NCBI GenBank assembly: GCA_963820955.1
Contig: CAWGCA010000015.1
Coordinates: forward strand, 1-27,812
Source of the DNA: CAWGCA01 sp963820955
GTDB taxonomy: Bacteria; Pseudomonadota; Gammaproteobacteria; Chromatiales; Chromatiaceae
DNA: 27,812 nt
Direction of reading: 5' to 3'
Shown: piece after piece, positions 16,272 through 25,259 of the stretch
Layout of the letters: every line of letters begins with the position of its first letter
How positions within the stretch are numbered: the stretch's first letter is position 1
Notes under the pieces: model-generated
What the model was told of the DNA's origin: nothing
The model's input: only the letters and a program-made list of their open reading frames with translations
The model's database searches: none
Made by a program: the position numbers and the translations under genes

Positions 16272-17484
16272 TTATCGAGGCTTGTGTTTGCCTGACTTCA
16301 ATAGGGTACCGAGCTGCAGCTTTCCCTTCCCGAACCGTTCCGCGACACGATCCAGGGTCTCCAGCAGCCGATCATCTTTTTCGCTTTCCTGAGGCTGATC
16401 GAAGAGGTCGGCCTGTGTCGGCTCGGACTCGATCTGTTGCCAGCCGCTGATGCCCACTCCGATAAGCCGCACCGGCTTGCGTGGCAGGTTGCCGTTAAGA
16501 AAAAGCGACCAGGCCTCCCGCAGGATCACCCGTTCGTCGTGAGTCGGAATGGGGAGTTTGTGCTGGCGGGTGTGGGTCTCGAAACCTGTGAAGCGGATCT
16601 TCAGCGTCACCACTGCACCGGAAAGTTGTTCTCTGCGTGCTGTCGCGGCGACCTCGGCTGCCAGGTTATGCAAGACATTTCGCAGGATGTCGTGCTCCCG
16701 GACGTCCTCTTCGAAGGTGGTCTCTTTGGAAATGCTTTTGCGGCCCCGATCGGGTACCACTTCAGCTGAAGCGATCCCCAAAGCCTGTTGTTGAAAGCTC
16801 GTCGCAGCTTTCGTCCCCAGGTGTTCCTCCAGGGTTCGCAGCGGGACAGCACGCAGCTGTGCGACGGTTCCGATCCCGAGGCGCGAGAAGATCTTCTGGG
16901 TCTGACGGCCCAGACCGCGCAGGTTGGCCACCGGCATGGGCGCGAGGAAGTCCAGGACTTCGTCCGGGAAGACTACCATCAGCCCATCGGGTTTTCGGTG
17001 TTCGGATCCCAGTTTTGCGATCAGGCGGTTTGGACCTATGCCCACTGATGCGCTGAGTCCCGTTCCCTCCAGGATGCGGTGCTTGATCTCGGTCCCGATC
17101 GCCTCGGGTGATCCGAGTAGTTTTTCCAGTCCCGTCAGATCCAGATAGGCCTCGTCGACTGAAACGGGTTCGATGACGGGGGTGATGGTCCCCAGGATCT
17201 GGAATATTTCCCGAGAGACCCGCAGGTATTTCGCCATGTCGGGACGCAGATAAACCGCATCCGGGCAGCGGCGGTAGGCCTCGGCAATGGGCATGGCTGA
17301 GTGGATGCCGAATGCCCGGGCCCGGTAGTTCGCAGCTGCCACCACGCCGCGGTGGCCGGGGAGGGCACCGACCACCACGGGCCGGTCGCGGTACTCGGGG
17401 CAGTCACGTTGCTCGACGCTGGCATAGAAATGCATCGAGATCGGCATGCCCGACCCAGCGTTGTACCCTGCGAGAGTGCGTCAC
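16272..17484 (-). CDS. dinB: DNA polymerase IV (Y family), N-terminal frameshift
   Basis: This is an error-prone Y-family polymerase for lesion bypass. Motifs visible are FYASVEQRD, VVAAANYRARAFGI, SVDEAYLDLTG (catalytic Asp-Glu), SASVGIGPNRLIAKL with SEHRKPDG, and the helix-hairpin-helix ANLRGLGRQTQKI; a little-finger domain and a C-terminal LFDQ segment follow. The catalytic N-terminal motif reads VGHADLDAFYASVEQ only if one A of the AAA run at 17428-17430 is removed, giving a GTG start at 17484 and about 403 residues. As read, the frame must start at ATG 17447 (MPISMHFYASV), which loses the first catalytic aspartate. An indel error is the likely cause. Mobile elements often carry such genes. 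Confidence 0.88.
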
Positions 17485-17642
17485 CGACGATGACCCTTCA
17501 TAAAGCCGGCAGATTTCTGACCGTTGCAATCCACATTATCCGACCCGCGGTTTTTCGTCACTGCTCATGCTATCAATAATGCCTGCAGAACACAGCGTTA
17601 GCGGCCGAGGCATTCAGCAACGACCAATCCGATTTTCGAGCT

Positions 17643-17746
17643 GTCCACAGAATCCATAGCCCTTGACCGTCACGGTGAAGCGAGCCCGAAAGCTCGCGCA
17701 GCCAAGGGCGGGGCCGCTTCAGCGGCGGCTGTGGAATCTGTGGTCA
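17643..17746. repeat. Inverted repeat enclosing small hairpins
   Basis: CCACAGAATCCATAG at about 17644-17658 is matched imperfectly by an inverted copy, CTGTGGAATCTGTGG, at about 17728-17742. Between them lie two perfect small hairpins, GCGAGC with GCTCGC (loop CCGAAA) and GCCGC with GCGGC. No coding frame is convincing here. The structure suggests a noncoding RNA or a binding and processing region; nothing identifies it. Confidence 0.4.
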
Positions 17747-17836
17747 GGTCGATGTGTGCCGAAGGACGATACCACGCTCAATATGCGAGCGGTATGACAG
17801 GCCTGTGCCTGGCAAACCCCTCGCCCCGAGCGAAGC

Positions 17837-17879
17837 CGCCATCGTCACTAGTAAGCGAAGCGGGGTAGTGACGATGGCG
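17837..17879. repeat. 14-bp perfect inverted repeat
   Basis: CGCCATCGTCACTA (17837-17850) and TAGTGACGATGGCG (17866-17879) are perfect inverted copies around a 15-base centre. It is placed in the noncoding DNA between dinB and the recombinase. Possible roles are a recombinase, relaxase or regulator binding site, or a stable RNA hairpin; no T-run follows it. Confidence 0.55.
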
Positions 17880-17974
17880 CCAATCCCAGAAATGACGCAC
17901 GAAGCCGGCGGAATTCTTCAGTGACAGGCCAGTGATGACCACCCATACTGGAACCCAGACCAACGATTTTAACC

Positions 17975-18409
17975 GTGGCCACTGCGTGTATCAGTGGCAA
18001 TAGAGCGCAACCGGATCATTCGAAGCGCTGCGGCTTTGGGCCGTTGATCCATCTTCCAACCCAAACCGATCACCGAATCGGTTCATCCCCGCAGGCACCG
18101 GCCTGCCATCCAATCCACGAGCCGAGATGCCCGCCTTTGGCGGTGCCGTTGAGGTTCATTTTCCCTGAACCGCGGATCCGTTCCGCTCCTTTGAAAGGAG
18201 GTGTGTGATGAAACCACCCTGAAAGAAGGCCCGTAAGGGCATGTTGGTCCACGTCGGACCTATCCCCTCCGGGGAGAACCGGCGTTGCCTACGACCAGGC
18301 AGCTTCAGGTCGCATGGGAGTGGTGTCCCATGACCGTACCGCCTGAGCGGGACCGGATGGCTACGGCCACCGGTTAGGTCAGAAACACTTATCAGACAGA
18401 GACAACACT
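17975..18409 (+). promoter_or_regulatory. Hairpin-rich leader of the recombinase gene
   Basis: It opens with CCACTG 17979-17984 paired with CAGTGG 17992-17997, a near-copy of 178-202 upstream of DUF3577. Further perfect hairpins are GCCC-GTAA-GGGC 18229-18240 (GNRA loop), GGTCC with GGACC 18246-18260, CCCC with GGGG 18264-18274, and CATGGGA with TCCCATG 18313-18332. A perfect ribosome site AAAGGAGG (18195-18201) precedes a four-codon frame, ATG to TGA 18208-18222 (Met-Lys-Pro-Pro). The region looks like a long regulatory 5' RNA resembling the radC-motif class, though not verified. Confidence 0.5.
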
Positions 18410-19273
18410 GTGAGAGATCTGAACTACCAACTCAAACAACTCTGCCGCCGCAACAAGGACGGCAGTTTTACGACCCAGCGGGATCGGGAGCGTCTGCTGA
18501 CCCAGATCGCCAATCAGCTTCATGCCCTGGGTTACCGCCATATGAGTGCCCTGTCGCTCAAACCCAAACATGTCGAGGCCCTGGTCAAGGGCTGGCAAGC
18601 TGAGGCATTGTCGGCCGGGCGCGATGAAAAACCGGTTGGCGGCCATCCGCTGGTGGGCGCAGAAGGTCAATCGCCAGAATGTCGTGGCCCGCTCGAACGA
18701 TCACTACGGCATCCCGAACCGGCAGTTCGTGACCAACTCCTCGAAGGCCAAGGACGTTGACCTGCAGGATCTGGATCGGGTGCGGATCCCCGAATCCGGA
18801 TGAGTCTCGAGTTGCAACAGGCCTTTGGTCTGCGCCGGGAGGAAGCGATCAAGTTCATGCCCGACTACGCGGACCGGGGAGACTATATCCTGCTCAAGGC
18901 GACCTGGACCAAGGGCGGGAAGGCGCGGGCCATTCCGGTGAGAACCATCGAGCAGCGCGAGGTACTGAATCGGGCACACAGGCTGGCTGGCAAGGGATCG
19001 ATGATTCCCAGTGCGAAGAACTACCGGCAGCAACTGCGTGTGTATGAGGCCGAAACCTCACGGGCAGGGCTTTCCCGGATGCATGGCCTGAGACATGCCT
19101 ATGCCCAGAACCGTTACCAGGAGTTGACCGGCTGGTTGGCACCGGCGGCGGGTGGCACCTCGGTGAAGACCCTCACGCCGGCACAAAGAGAGATCGATCA
19201 GCGGGCACGTCTGACCATCAGTCGGGAGCTCGGTCATGAGCGCACCCAAATAGTAGGAATTTACGTAAATTGA
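18410..19273 (+). pseudogene. Integrase_1-type tyrosine recombinase, frameshifted
   Basis: The N-terminal SAM-like DNA-binding region (RDLNYQLKQLCRRNKDGSFT) runs in the first frame; MKNRLAAIRWWAQKVNRQNV follows in a second from about 18625; the catalytic half returns to the first frame from about 18800. The joined product is about 287 residues. Catalytic residues visible are Arg in LRREEAI, the HGLRHAYA box, GHERTQIVG and a terminal Tyr in IYVN. This is the ICE-associated Integrase_1 family, distinct from the main element integrase, and may resolve or rearrange element DNA. GTG 18410 is the start, with weak ribosome site. The protein ends only two residues after the tyrosine. Confidence 0.75.
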
Positions 19274-19402
19274 GCAGGGTCGAAAAAAACAACGCAGCAC
19301 TTTGAACCCGTTTTCTCTTTCTCGATTCAAAGTTGGACTTCAGGATACCGGTTCATCGTGTTCTAAGCGCTATCCCCGACTCGATTGGAAACAGATTTCA
19401 GC

Positions 19403-19840
19403 ATGACGACACATTTACTCAATACAAGTTGTCCGGTTTGGGTGATGGCGGCGTGGACCGCACTGACCTCACCGGTGGTTCAGGCCAGTGAGATACAGGT
19501 GGGCCGCTATACTCTGCAGTCGACCGCCCCCACCGAAGCCCAGGCCGATCTGCTGGCCGCTACACTGACTATCCGTTTTCCGGATCACATCCAGACGATC
19601 GGTGAAGCGGTAGATTATCTCCTCCAGCACAGCGGTTATCGGCTCGCTGATCCAACCGCCATCGATCCCGCAGCTCAGGCGCTTTTAGCGTTGCCTCTGC
19701 CGACAGTGCATCGGCATCTGGGCCCAATGCCATTGCATCGGGCGCTGGAGACGCTGGCAGGACCGGCGTTCCGTCTGATTCAGGATCCGGTCCATCGACT
19801 CGTGTCCTTCGAATTGTGTGCAAAGGAAGGGGGGAAATAG
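19403..19840 (+). CDS. pilL: PilL, PFGI-1-class ICE protein (TIGR03748)
   Basis: The 145-residue product has a signal peptide and then the PilL_N pattern: VGRYTLQSTAPTEAQADLL, IRFPDHIQTIGEAVDYLLQH, SGYRL and LPTVHRHLGPMPLHRALETL. Such proteins start the mating-pair-formation operon of ICEHin1056/PFGI-type elements and are related to the N-domain of PilL/TcpQ-like pilus proteins at the outer membrane. ATG 19403 is preferred to the upstream TTG at 19385. The next gene starts 6 bases later, and the cluster then runs rightward for 8 kb. Confidence 0.82.
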   Translation: MTTHLLNTSCPVWVMAAWTALTSPVVQASEIQVGRYTLQSTAPTEAQADLLAATLTIRFPDHIQTIGEAVDYLLQHSGYRLADPTAIDPAAQALLALPLPTVHRHLGPMPLHRALETLAGPAFRLIQDPVHRLVSFELCAKEGGK

Positions 19841-19845
19841 CCGGT

Positions 19846-20115
19846 ATGGAACCGATTATTCTCGTCGTGTTGCTGTTTGGTGCCTTCACTCTGGGGGCAG
19901 AGTTGGGAGATACCCCCGAAGCAAAGACACCCGAACCCATTACCGAGCAGCAACTGGAAAAGACAGAGAGAAGGGCATTACAACTGAACCTGGAGGCCTG
20001 TCACTCAAAGCGGCCGTTGGTTATCTACCGCGACCTGACGATTCCGGTCCATTCGAAACCGACTCGGATGCGGTCGTCGTCCGATCGTCCGGTATCAGAA
20101 AACGCTGATGACTAA
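19846..20115 (+). CDS. Small conjugation-cluster protein of unknown function
   Basis: The 89-residue product begins with a hydrophobic segment (MEPIILVVLLFGAFTLGAEL) and then a polar, charged body (TPEPITEQQLEKTERRALQL, HSKRPLVIYRDLTIPVH). It may be a membrane-anchored or exported accessory of the mating apparatus. Its end overlaps the start of the next gene by eight bases, consistent with operon coupling. No family is recognised. The C-terminal tail is of low complexity. Confidence 0.55.
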   Translation: MEPIILVVLLFGAFTLGAELGDTPEAKTPEPITEQQLEKTERRALQLNLEACHSKRPLVIYRDLTIPVHSKPTRMRSSSDRPVSENADD

Positions 20116-20883
20116 GCGGGCAGTAGCCACTGCCGGGGGTTTTCTGCTGTTGGCAGCCACCTCGGTATTCGGTGTCGGGCGCACAGATACCTCGATGGCG
20201 GAGACCGCTGTGACCGACTCTTCGAATGAGGTCGTCCCCTTATCAACCACGGAACGGACCCGGGCCCGCGCCTGGGGTCTATCGAAGACCGAATGGCGGC
20301 GTTACCAACAATTGATGCAAGGCGTTCGTGGCAGTGTCAGTCCATCCACGATATCGCCCCTCGAGGTACTCGGTATCCATTCGCGCGATGAGACGGAACG
20401 TGACGGTACGCGGAGGCCTGGGCGCAGACCATGTATGAGGATGCCGAGCGTATTCTTGCCTTCCAACACGCCTATGATGCGGCCTTGAAACGCCTGTATC
20501 CGAATGAACCCCTGATCAATACCAAACGGTTGCCTGAGAAGACGGCAGCGGCGAATCCCCTTCAGCCGGCGGATCGGCTGTTGTTCTTCACCCGCCCCGC
20601 GTGTGGGGTCTGTGACGTGCTGCTGGACAAACTGTTGCAGCGAATCCATGAGGTCGGCGGGATCGATATCTACCTTACTGACATCACCCCGGGTGATGAC
20701 GTCGCCGTGCGGGAATGGGCGTTGACCCATCGGATCGATCCCGACTGGGTGCGTAGCGGAAAGATCACCCTCAACCATGATGGGGGTGCCTTGCACAGCC
20801 TGACGAACGGGCAAAGCGAGGTCCCTTATCTTTTACGCCGTCGAGGAGCGGATCTCTCACCGCTGCGGGCATCGGATCTGTAG
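20108..20883 (+). pseudogene. TIGR03759-family ICE protein, one frameshift
   Basis: The N-terminus carries a signal peptide (RAVATAGGFLLLAATSVFG) and the family block ARAWGLSKTEWRRYQQLMQG. Near 20400 the frame changes by one base; the continuation RYAEAWAQTMYEDAERILAF leads into a thioredoxin-like domain with RPACGVCDVLLDKLLQ (a C-x-x-C pair) and VPYLLRRRGADL before TAG at 20881-20883. About 258 residues result, normal for this periplasmic PFL_4693-type protein. The CxxC pair suggests a redox or disulfide role in assembling the transfer machinery. The second half, from 20431, is open on its own. Confidence 0.78.
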
Positions 20884-20886
20884 ACG

Positions 20887-21433
20887 ATGGACCGATTACG
20901 ATGCTTGAGGGTTGTCAGACTCCTGATTGCTGGCCTGGTATTTTCAGGGACATGCCGGAGCGCAGACTCGGTGCCAGCGGGGTACCGAACTGTCGCCAAG
21001 GAATACGGGATTCCTCATAGTCTGCTTTATGCATTGGCCCTCACCGAGAGCGGTAAACAAATTACACCGACGGGCGAGTACCGGCCCTGGCCATGGACCC
21101 TGAACGTCGCAGGTCAGGGTTACTTCTTCGAATCCCGGCTGACGGCCTGGCAGGCACTCACGGCGCATCTAACAGACGGGACAAGGTCCATCGATATCGG
21201 CCTGATGCAGGTCAACTGGCGTTATCACCAGCCCGACTGGGATCCCCTGGCAGGCACTCGATCCCTATCACAACCTGCGGGTCGGTGCCCAGATACTTCA
21301 AGACTGTTACCAGACGGACAGGACTGGTGGTCCAGTGTCGGTTGCTACCATGCACCGGACAACCCGCAAACGGGCCGATCGATACCGCCATCGGGTCCAG
21401 TCCCGATGGCAGCGCATCGATCATGCCGGATAA
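20887..21433 (+). pseudogene. Conjugation lytic transglycosylase, frameshifted
   Basis: A signal peptide (VVRLLIAGLVFSGTCRSADS) is followed by the SLT fold: GIPHSLLYALALTESGKQ with the catalytic Glu, then RSIDIGLMQVNWRYH. Beyond 21250 the family sequence shifts frame: ALDPYHNLRVGAQILQDCY in one frame, DWWSSVGCYHAPDNPQTG in another and ADRYRHRVQSRWQRIDHAG in a third, ending at TAA 21433. Joined length is about 182. The enzyme cleaves peptidoglycan so that the conjugation channel can cross the wall. The active-site half is undisturbed; only the C-terminal part is broken. Confidence 0.78.
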
Positions 21434-21437
21434 AACG

Positions 21438-21970
21438 ATGCAGCGATCCTCTCGCCATGGGTCAGGCCTCCTGGCCAGCTTTATGTTGTACCTGCTGGTC
21501 TGGCGGAAGCTGAGCTCGAGATTGTCTATGACAGTGGTAATACCCAACCGATCGCTCCTTTTCTCAAGACCTTCGACAAGTCCGAAGTTCCCTCCAATCC
21601 TGTCCTCGAAGTCAACAACACCTCAGCTTGGCGCAGCCGATCTCCAACCCATACTGCCCATTCGCTCCCCCGGTCTCACCCCAGGGCGGGTTCAGGTCCG
21701 ATCTCACGGCAGGCCATTTAGCCGCCCTTTCTTCCTGATCGGATCGGATGCACGCTCCCGCCAGTGGCTGCACAATCACCGGGATCGGCTCAAGGAAATC
21801 GGTGCCGTGGGGATGCTGGTCCAGGCTGATACCCTGAGAGGATCTGAGCACCATTGCCGAGTTGGCAAACGGTCTGTCCATCCTGCCGGCCTCGGCAACC
21901 GATATCGGCTCAGGCGCTCGGGATTAAGCATTATCCTGTCCTGATTTCCGCCAAAGGCATCGAGCAGTGA
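21438..21970 (+). pseudogene. DUF2859 (TIGR03765) ICE protein, frameshifted
   Basis: The start MQRSSRHGSGLLASFMLYLL reads as an exported protein. Family segments occur in several frames: LAEAELEIVYDSGNTQPIAP then FLKTFDKSEVPSNPVLEVNN, RSPGLTPGRV, FFLIGSDARSRQWLHNHRDR then LKEIGAVGMLV, LSTIAELANGLSILPASATD, and HYPVLISAKGIEQ at the stop 21968-21970. DUF2859 proteins are periplasmic partners of ICE conjugation with a thioredoxin-like look. At least three single-base shifts are needed to join the pieces. The stop overlaps the traD start (GTGA). Confidence 0.72.
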
Positions 21971-24071
21971 GCCGGCATCCCATCGAGGCGCTGCTGCGAC
22001 CCCCGGTCGAGCTCTGGTCGATGCTGGTGGCCTTTGCTACTGCCACCATCGCTGTGCTGGCGCCCTGGGCCCTGATGATGCCACCGGGTGTGGCCTATGG
22101 CGCCGGCGCCATACTTTCGATTATTGGCCTTATCCGGGGCCGACAGGCCTGGCGAGTACTGCGCTACCAGCGCAACATGCGCCGGTTGCCCACCTACCGA
22201 TTACGATCGAACAAGATCCCCCTCAGTCGTCGTAAACTCTTTCTGGGCCGCGGCTTCCGCTGGTCCCAGAAGCACACCCAGCGCCTGCGCGATACTATTC
22301 GCCCGGAAGTTCAACACTACGTCCAACCGGGATCCCTCTATCACTGGGCCCGCCGCAAGGAAGTGGCCTGGGAGTCCGTGCCGGTCCTGCGACTTGCTGG
22401 CGCATTTGTTTCGAACACGTGCCTGGTGGAATCCGTTGGCGCCCTTACCTGCGGTCGGTGGCAAGCCGGCCCTGCATGCGGTCGAACCAGACGAACAGGC
22501 GGTCTGGATGGATATCGGCGAACGGGTAGGGCACACCCTGGTGCTGGGCACCACCCGAGTCGGGAAAACCCGCCTGGCCGAAATCCTGATCACCCAGGAT
22601 ATCCGCCGCGGGGACGTGGTGATCGTCTTCGACCCCAAGGGGGATGCCGGCCTGTTGCGGCGGGTGTATGCCGAGGCCAAACGGGCCGGGCGGGCCAATG
22701 ATTTCTATATGTTCCATCTCGGGTTTCCGCAGGTCTCGGCCCGCTACAACGCCATCGGCAATTTCTCGCGTATCACCGAGGTGGCGACCCGCATCGCCAA
22801 CCAGCTCCCCAGTGAAGGCAACTCGGCCGCCTTCAAGGAGTTCGCCTGGCGCTTCGTCAACATCATCGCCCGGGCGTTGGTCGCCCTGGACCGTCGTCCC
22901 GGACTACCAGCAGGTGCGCCGCTACATCAATGATATCGAACCCCTGTTCGTTGAATACGCCAAGGCCCATCTGGATCAGCACGGCGTGGAGGATTGGAAA
23001 ACAAAGGTAGAAGAACTGGCGGGTACCATCAAGGAACGCAACCTGCCCCCCGCACTGCGCGGCCGAAGTATTGATGCTATTGCCCTGATGCGCTTTCTCC
23101 AGACCCAGGATGGCTATGACCCGGTGCTCGATGGCTTGATCTCGGCCTTCAAGTACGACAAGACCTATTTCGACAAGATCGTCAGTTCCGTCGGTCCCCT
23201 GATGGAGAAGCTCACCACCGGCAACATCGCCGAACTCATTTCTCCTGACTATCTGGATGAGAACGACTACCCGGCCCATCTTCGAGTGGATGGAGGTGAT
23301 TCGCCGCAAGGGGATCGTCTACGTGGGGCTGGATGCCCTGACCGATACCACGGTGGCCAGCGCGGTGGGAAACTCCATGTTCGCCGATCTGGTCTCCGTC
23401 GCCGGGCACATCTACAAGCACGGTGTGTCTGGTGAGTCCATGGAGACGCCGCCCACCATCTCCCTGCACGCCGATGAGTTCAACGAGCTGATCGGCGATG
23501 AGTTTATCCCGCTTATGAACAAGGCGGGTGGGGCGGGATTTCAGGTGACTGCCTACACTCAGACCTGGTCGGACGTGGAGGCACGTATCGGTAATCGGGC
23601 CAAGGCGGGGCAGGTGGCCGGCAACTTCAATACCCTGATCATGCTGCGGGTCAAGGAACTGGCCACCGCGGAGATGCTCACCGAGCAGCTGCCGAAAGTG
23701 GAGGTGTTCACCCTGATGAGTGTCTCCGGGGTGGATGATTCTTCGGAACCCGGCTCCGGTGTCGATTTCAAGTCCCGCAACGAGGATCGAATCAGTGTCT
23801 CCGAGGTTCCCCTGCTTACACCGGCGGAGCTGGTGACCCTGCCCAAGGGACAGGCCTTTGCGCTTGCTGGAGGGCGGGCAGCTCTGGAAGCTGCGGATGC
23901 CGTTACCGGTCGAAGACAGCCGAGATGCCGGAAAATCTCACCGAGATCGCCAACGAGATGGCACGCACCTACATCACCAACGATCACTGGTATCGGGTGC
24001 AGGAGCCCTGGTGGGCGGCCGTGGCGGATGTCACCGACCCTGCGGTTGAGGCGGAGGTGTCGGATGGCTGA
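21967..24071 (+). pseudogene. traD: TraD coupling ATPase, SXT/TOL type, frameshifted
   Basis: TraD links the relaxosome to the type IV channel and pumps DNA. An N-terminal membrane pair (WSMLVAFATATIAVLAPWAL and GVAYGAGAILSIIGLI) is followed by the ATPase: Walker A GTTRVGKTRLAE, FDPKGDAGLLRRVYAEAKRA, Walker B ISLHADEFNELIG and QVTAYTQTWSDVEARIGNRA. The tail has NLTEIANEMARTYITNDHWY. Frame changes near 22415, 22895, 23275, 23865 and 23920 split the roughly 700-residue protein into at least five pieces, although each piece is well preserved. GTG 21967 overlaps the previous gene; the tail overlaps the next gene by eight bases. If the breaks are real, conjugation would be dead. Confidence 0.85.
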
Positions 24072-24798
24072 AGCCGTTGCCGATCCACGCCGCAGGGTCG
24101 TACAAGATGGGCTGATCTCGAAAACCCTGACGGCCACGGCGAAGGTCATCCAATGGTTGCTGCTCTCACTTGTGTTTTCCATCCTCATCGAATGGGCCGG
24201 CATGATGCTCTGGTGGCCGGACGAAGGAATTGAGCACAGCCGCACCATGCTCGCCAGGGAGATCAGCTATCTCGATACGGATTTTCGACGAAGCGTCGTG
24301 ACATCCGATCCGGCACGGTTCGCCAAACGGTTTGCCGATAACACCTACCACATCCTGTTCGAGGTGACGCGGTTGGTGGATTTCATCCAGTGGGTCTCAC
24401 CACCACCGGCGACAAATGAGCGAGGACTTCGGGTTACCCTGCACAAGATCTACCATCCCATAGCCGAGTTCGTGATCGCGATGATGCAGGTGACCCAGGT
24501 CTTCTCGGTGCGCCTGGCGATTCTCACCCTGGCCATGCCGGTGTTTCTGCTGTTCAGCCTGGTGGCTTTGGTGGATGGGTTGGTGCAGCGGGATCTGCGT
24601 CGATGGGGTGGGGGAAGGGAGAGTTCGTTCGTCTATCACTACGCTAAAAAGGCAGCGCTGCCTCTGGTGGTGATGTCCTGGGTGGTTTATCTGGCCATGC
24701 CGTTCAGTCTGCACCCGACTTTCATTGTCTTGCCCTTTGCCGCGATGTTCGCGCTGAGTGTGGCGGTTACCGCCAGCACCTTTAAGAAATACCTTTGA
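24064..24798 (+). CDS. TIGR03747/DUF4400 ICE membrane protein
   Basis: The 244-residue protein begins MAEAVADPRRRVVQDGLISK and has about four membrane helices: IQWLLLSLVFSILIEWAGMM, VRLAILTLAMPVFLLFSLVA, LPLVVMSWVVYLAMPF and FIVLPFAAMFALSVAVTA. The soluble part between the first two contains FADNTYHILFEVTRLVDFIQ. This matches the PFL_4697-type membrane protein that follows traD in MPF-G elements. Its role is structural or accessory to the coupling protein. The start overlaps traD by eight bases. Confidence 0.85.
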   Translation: MAEAVADPRRRVVQDGLISKTLTATAKVIQWLLLSLVFSILIEWAGMMLWWPDEGIEHSRTMLAREISYLDTDFRRSVVTSDPARFAKRFADNTYHILFEVTRLVDFIQWVSPPPATNERGLRVTLHKIYHPIAEFVIAMMQVTQVFSVRLAILTLAMPVFLLFSLVALVDGLVQRDLRRWGGGRESSFVYHYAKKAALPLVVMSWVVYLAMPFSLHPTFIVLPFAAMFALSVAVTASTFKKYL

Positions 24799-24914
24799 GT
24801 GGTGTTGCTTGTTGAATGGCGCTAAGTCAGTTTGGACGCGTCGGTAACACGCGAGCAAAGGAAGGGACTAAGAAGTGGCTTGGTTTTTACAAGATCTATA
24901 CCCAGCAAGATAAC

Positions 24915-24945
24915 GGGCCGGCAGCACCAGGCTGCCAGCCCTTTT
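24915..24945 (+). terminator. Terminator after the traD-TIGR03747 unit
   Basis: GGGCCGGCAGC (24915-24925) pairs with GCTGCCAGCCC (24931-24941) except for one mismatch, and TTTTCT follows. It faces the minus-strand gene at 24969 and would separate it from the upstream operon. Opposite-strand use is less likely because no T-run lies on that side. Confidence 0.75.
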
Positions 24946-24968
24946 CTATTGACCTGACTGAGTAGATC

Positions 24969-25259
24969 TCAGGCGCCGTAGATCAGATCGTCAGAGAAAT
25001 CCCGATCATCCACAAACCGATCCGTTGAGTCGGACATCGACGGATTCAGCATCTCGTCCCGGCTGTAAAGAAAATCGGTGCTGCCGTCGCTCTGTACCGG
25101 TCCGGTGGTGACGTAAGGCTGAGACGGGCTGGAGGCTACTGCGCCCCCACCATAAATCATATCGCCTTCGGAATCGCTCTGTACGCCCCGGGCCAGGCTG
25201 CTGCCGGCAAACAAAAGGGAAGCGGTCATGATGGCGGTAGTGGCTATGGTCTTTTTCAT
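24969..25259 (-). CDS. Small exported protein with recurring D-x-(I/L)-Y motif
   Basis: The 96-residue product has a signal peptide (MKKTIATTAIMTASLLFAGS then SLA) and an acidic, low-complexity mature part. The pattern D-x-(I/L)-Y recurs three times: GDMIYGG, TDFLYSR and DDLIYGA at the C-terminus, with QSDSEGD and QSDGSTD ahead of the first two, as if an ancestral unit was repeated. It is on the strand opposite to the conjugation genes and lies in an AT-richer interruption. AGAACAACC before the ATG is a weak ribosome site. No function is known; it could be a secreted or surface-associated cargo protein. Confidence 0.6.
   Translation of the reverse strand: MKKTIATTAIMTASLLFAGSSLARGVQSDSEGDMIYGGGAVASSPSQPYVTTGPVQSDGSTDFLYSRDEMLNPSMSDSTDRFVDDRDFSDDLIYGA

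Noticed and set aside
17778..17963. 61-residue minus-strand frame
   Set aside because: It covers the perfect 14-bp inverted repeat and has no family resemblance.
17975..18208. 77-residue plus-strand frame in the recombinase leader
   Set aside because: It runs through the conserved hairpins and is better explained as structured noncoding DNA.
19300..19332. CTTTGAA/TTCAAAG inverted repeat as a terminator after the recombinase
   Set aside because: Only seven pairs, AT-rich, with a 19-base loop and no T-run; too weak to call.
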